Part shown: piece after piece, positions 10,729-11,872 of the stretch
Position numbering within the stretch: the first letter of the stretch is position 1
How the letters are laid out: the number at the start of each line of letters is the position of its first letter
Assembly: GCA_964518135.1 (NCBI GenBank)
Contig: CAZFEY010000023.1
Span: forward strand, 1 to 11,872
Reading direction: 5' to 3'
DNA: 11,872 nucleotides
DNA from: 2-12-FULL-40-12 sp964518135
GTDB lineage: Bacteria; Patescibacteriota; Minisyncoccia; Minisyncoccales; 2-12-FULL-40-12
Made by a program: the position numbers and the translations under genes
The notes under the pieces: generated by a model
The model's input: only the letters and a program-made list of their open reading frames with translations
The model's database searches: none
What the model was told of the DNA's origin: nothing

Positions 10729-11223
10729 ATGACAGTAATCCGTTGGATCTTGGCGATATGCGCCATTGGCGTCCTGATTGTATTCTGCGTCATTGGGAAC
10801 AGAATCAATCACGATATCACTGAGCCATTAAAATCGGCTCGCCGTTGCTACACGTCAGGAGAAGCTATTTGCTATCTTCAGAAAGCGTCTGATCAACTTG
10901 ATAAGCGCGGCTGGGATGAAGAAGTGGATCAGGTCCAAGGGTTGATTACTCAACTGAGTAATCATTCAACGTATTCGATTGACCTCCGTTTTTCGGAAGC
11001 AAAAGATGTTCTTTGGACGATGACTGAATGGCAAGGAGAAGGTTTTCCTATGCCAAAAATGAGTCATTTCCACCTCATTGACAAGTATAGGGGTGGGATC
11101 TGGATGTGGACAATTTTCTGGGCAAGCGTAATCCTTTTTTGTCTTAGTTTTCGAAAAGAATTAACGCCACCAGAAGAAATTATCGAGGCTTCGCCTCGTC
11201 CCTTCGGTTATTACACGAAGTAA
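10729..11223 (+). CDS. Two-helix membrane protein with external domain, unknown (164 aa)
   Basis: Start supported by AAGGAGGAGAT (10714-10724). A membrane helix at about 5-24 (ILAICAIGVLIVFCVIG) and a second at about 123-141 (GIWMWTIFWASVILFCLSF) enclose a roughly 98-residue soluble part, followed by a short tail with SFRKELTPPEEIIEASPRP. The basic residues just after the second helix suggest that both ends are cytoplasmic and the middle is outside. The middle part begins with a helical stretch (LKSARRCYTSGEAICYLQKASDQL), with two Cys (C40, C48) that could form a disulfide. No family recognised. It has its own promoter, a possible operator and a terminator, so it may be a regulated single-gene unit. 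Confidence 0.65.
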   Translation: MTVIRWILAICAIGVLIVFCVIGNRINHDITEPLKSARRCYTSGEAICYLQKASDQLDKRGWDEEVDQVQGLITQLSNHSTYSIDLRFSEAKDVLWTMTEWQGEGFPMPKMSHFHLIDKYRGGIWMWTIFWASVILFCLSFRKELTPPEEIIEASPRPFGYYTK

Positions 11224-11248
11224 AGTGGCGAACCCAGTGCGAGCAAGG

Positions 11249-11273
11249 CCCTACGCAAAGCGTGGGGTTTTTT
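11249..11273 (+). terminator. Intrinsic terminator
   Basis: CCCTACGC (11249-11256) / GCGTGGGG (11260-11267), eight pairs with one T-G, AAA loop, then TTTTTT. Confidence 0.85.
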
Positions 11274-11275
11274 AT

Positions 11276-11303
11276 TTGGCGGCAAGATTATGAATGATAT
11301 ACT
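11276..11303 (+). promoter_or_regulatory. Promoter for the CAP-domain gene; leaderless start predicted
   Basis: TTGGCG (11276-11281), 16 bases, TGA-TATACT (hexamer 11298-11303, extended -10). The ATG starts 6 bases later, so the first transcribed base should be at or next to the A of ATG. There is no ribosome site. Confidence 0.6.
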
Positions 11304-11309
11304 AATGTT

Positions 11310-11872
11310 ATGAAGCAAGCAGTAATGATAATTGTTATTGTGTTGTTATTTGCGGCAACAGTGATTTTGGCTTTTAATCTTCTGGAAGATATTACCAGAT
11401 TGGTCGAATCGAATTTACCAGGAATACAAACAGAGCTTTCTAAGAAGATTTTTGCGCCGCCACCCATTAAGTCTTTAGCAGAGCACCCGGATTCATATTT
11501 AACAAAGGAGGGTGTCTTATCTTTTACGAATATTCAAAGGCAAAATAATAACATACCTTCTCTCAAAGAAAATGCGGTACTGGATCTGATGGCCTTGGCG
11601 AAGGTGGAAGATATGTTTGAAAATCAATATTTTGCGCATCAATCGCCATCGGGCAAGGGAGTAGGAGGTTTGGCAGAAGATTTTTCTTATCAGTTTATAA
11701 TTGTGGGCGAGAATTTAGCATTGGGTGGTTTTAAAGATGACGAAGCTTTGGTTACGGCCTGGATGGAGAGCCCGGGACACAGAGAAAACATATTGAATAA
11801 AGCCTATCAAGAAATAGGGATTGCCGTGAAAAAAGGAGTTTTTGAAGGAAAAGAAGTTTGGCTTGCGGTTCA
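11310..11872 (+). CDS. CAP/SCP-domain secreted or anchored protein, 3' end missing
   Basis: The frame is open to the right edge (187 codons visible). An N-terminal hydrophobic segment (about 4-23) is a signal anchor or signal peptide, so the rest should be outside. Residues 70-187 are a CAP domain (cysteine-rich secretory / PR-1 / YkwD family): NIQRQNNNIPSL, then NQYFAHQSPSG (H110), VGENLALG (E134), and AWMESPGHRENILNKAYQEIGIAV (H157, E159). These four His/Glu residues are the usual CAP cavity set. The last strand is cut at VWLAV. Bacterial CAP proteins are common in the envelope, and their substrates are mostly unknown. ATG 11310 is chosen from the promoter spacing and because it starts the signal segment. 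Confidence 0.88.
   Translation, partial: MKQAVMIIVIVLLFAATVILAFNLLEDITRLVESNLPGIQTELSKKIFAPPPIKSLAEHPDSYLTKEGVLSFTNIQRQNNNIPSLKENAVLDLMALAKVEDMFENQYFAHQSPSGKGVGGLAEDFSYQFIIVGENLALGGFKDDEALVTAWMESPGHRENILNKAYQEIGIAVKKGVFEGKEVWLAV

Noticed and set aside
10552..10812. An 86-codon minus-strand frame
   Set aside because: It is antisense to two supported genes and across a terminator and a promoter on the plus strand, with no ribosome site of its own.

Overview
The window looks like part of a chromosome from a small-genome bacterium of the Candidate Phyla Radiation (Patescibacteria), most likely Parcubacteria-like. This is inferred from several things: AT-rich DNA with very short intergenic gaps, many small lineage-specific proteins, reduced housekeeping proteins, a free-standing ATP-cone protein, and many housekeeping genes with no Shine-Dalgarno sequence. 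TGA ends several clear genes (uppP, the 92-aa membrane protein, the truncated AtpC), so the standard bacterial code is in use and a recoded CPR lineage is unlikely. No tRNA, rRNA, CRISPR array, transposase or phage structural gene was seen.

Layout. 1-1035: the 3' end of atpC (F1 epsilon subunit), a beta-carbonic-anhydrase-like protein, and a small membrane protein on the minus strand. 1105-3281: uppP overlapping a DUF84-type NTPase gene, a roughly 100-nt nested inverted-repeat element, a deoxyribosyltransferase-like gene, and a second small minus-strand membrane protein. 3432-5667: an accessory block made of a promoter-terminator pair with no convincing gene, then three single-gene units (a 66-aa repeat protein, a ClpP-like peptidase, a zinc-ribbon/HTH protein). 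5685-7908: a housekeeping run of a membrane protein, xseA, xseB and an ATP-cone protein. 7928-9090: a membrane-anchored FKBP prolyl isomerase and a YedZ-like haem membrane protein. 9098-11273: a second accessory block with a minus-strand coiled-coil protein, a structured leader with a possible attenuator, two tiny proteins, and a two-helix membrane protein. 11276-end: the start of a secreted CAP-domain protein.

Two kinds of expression signal alternate. The accessory units have near-consensus TTGACA / extended -10 promoters, long leaders, strong AAGGAGG-type ribosome sites and their own GC-rich hairpin terminators. Several core genes instead have an extended or plain -10 box only 6-9 bases before the ATG and no ribosome site, which predicts leaderless mRNAs. 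The accessory genes also look richer in GC codons than their neighbours.

The core genes are cell-envelope (uppP, FKBP, CAP, haem protein), energy (atpC) and nucleotide or DNA housekeeping (DUF84, exonuclease VII). The items most worth a second look are the structured leader at 9963-10117, the ClpP-like protein that seems to lack the catalytic Asp, the zinc-ribbon/HTH protein with a sigma-54 region-I-like N-terminus, and the nested hairpin element at 2463-2562.
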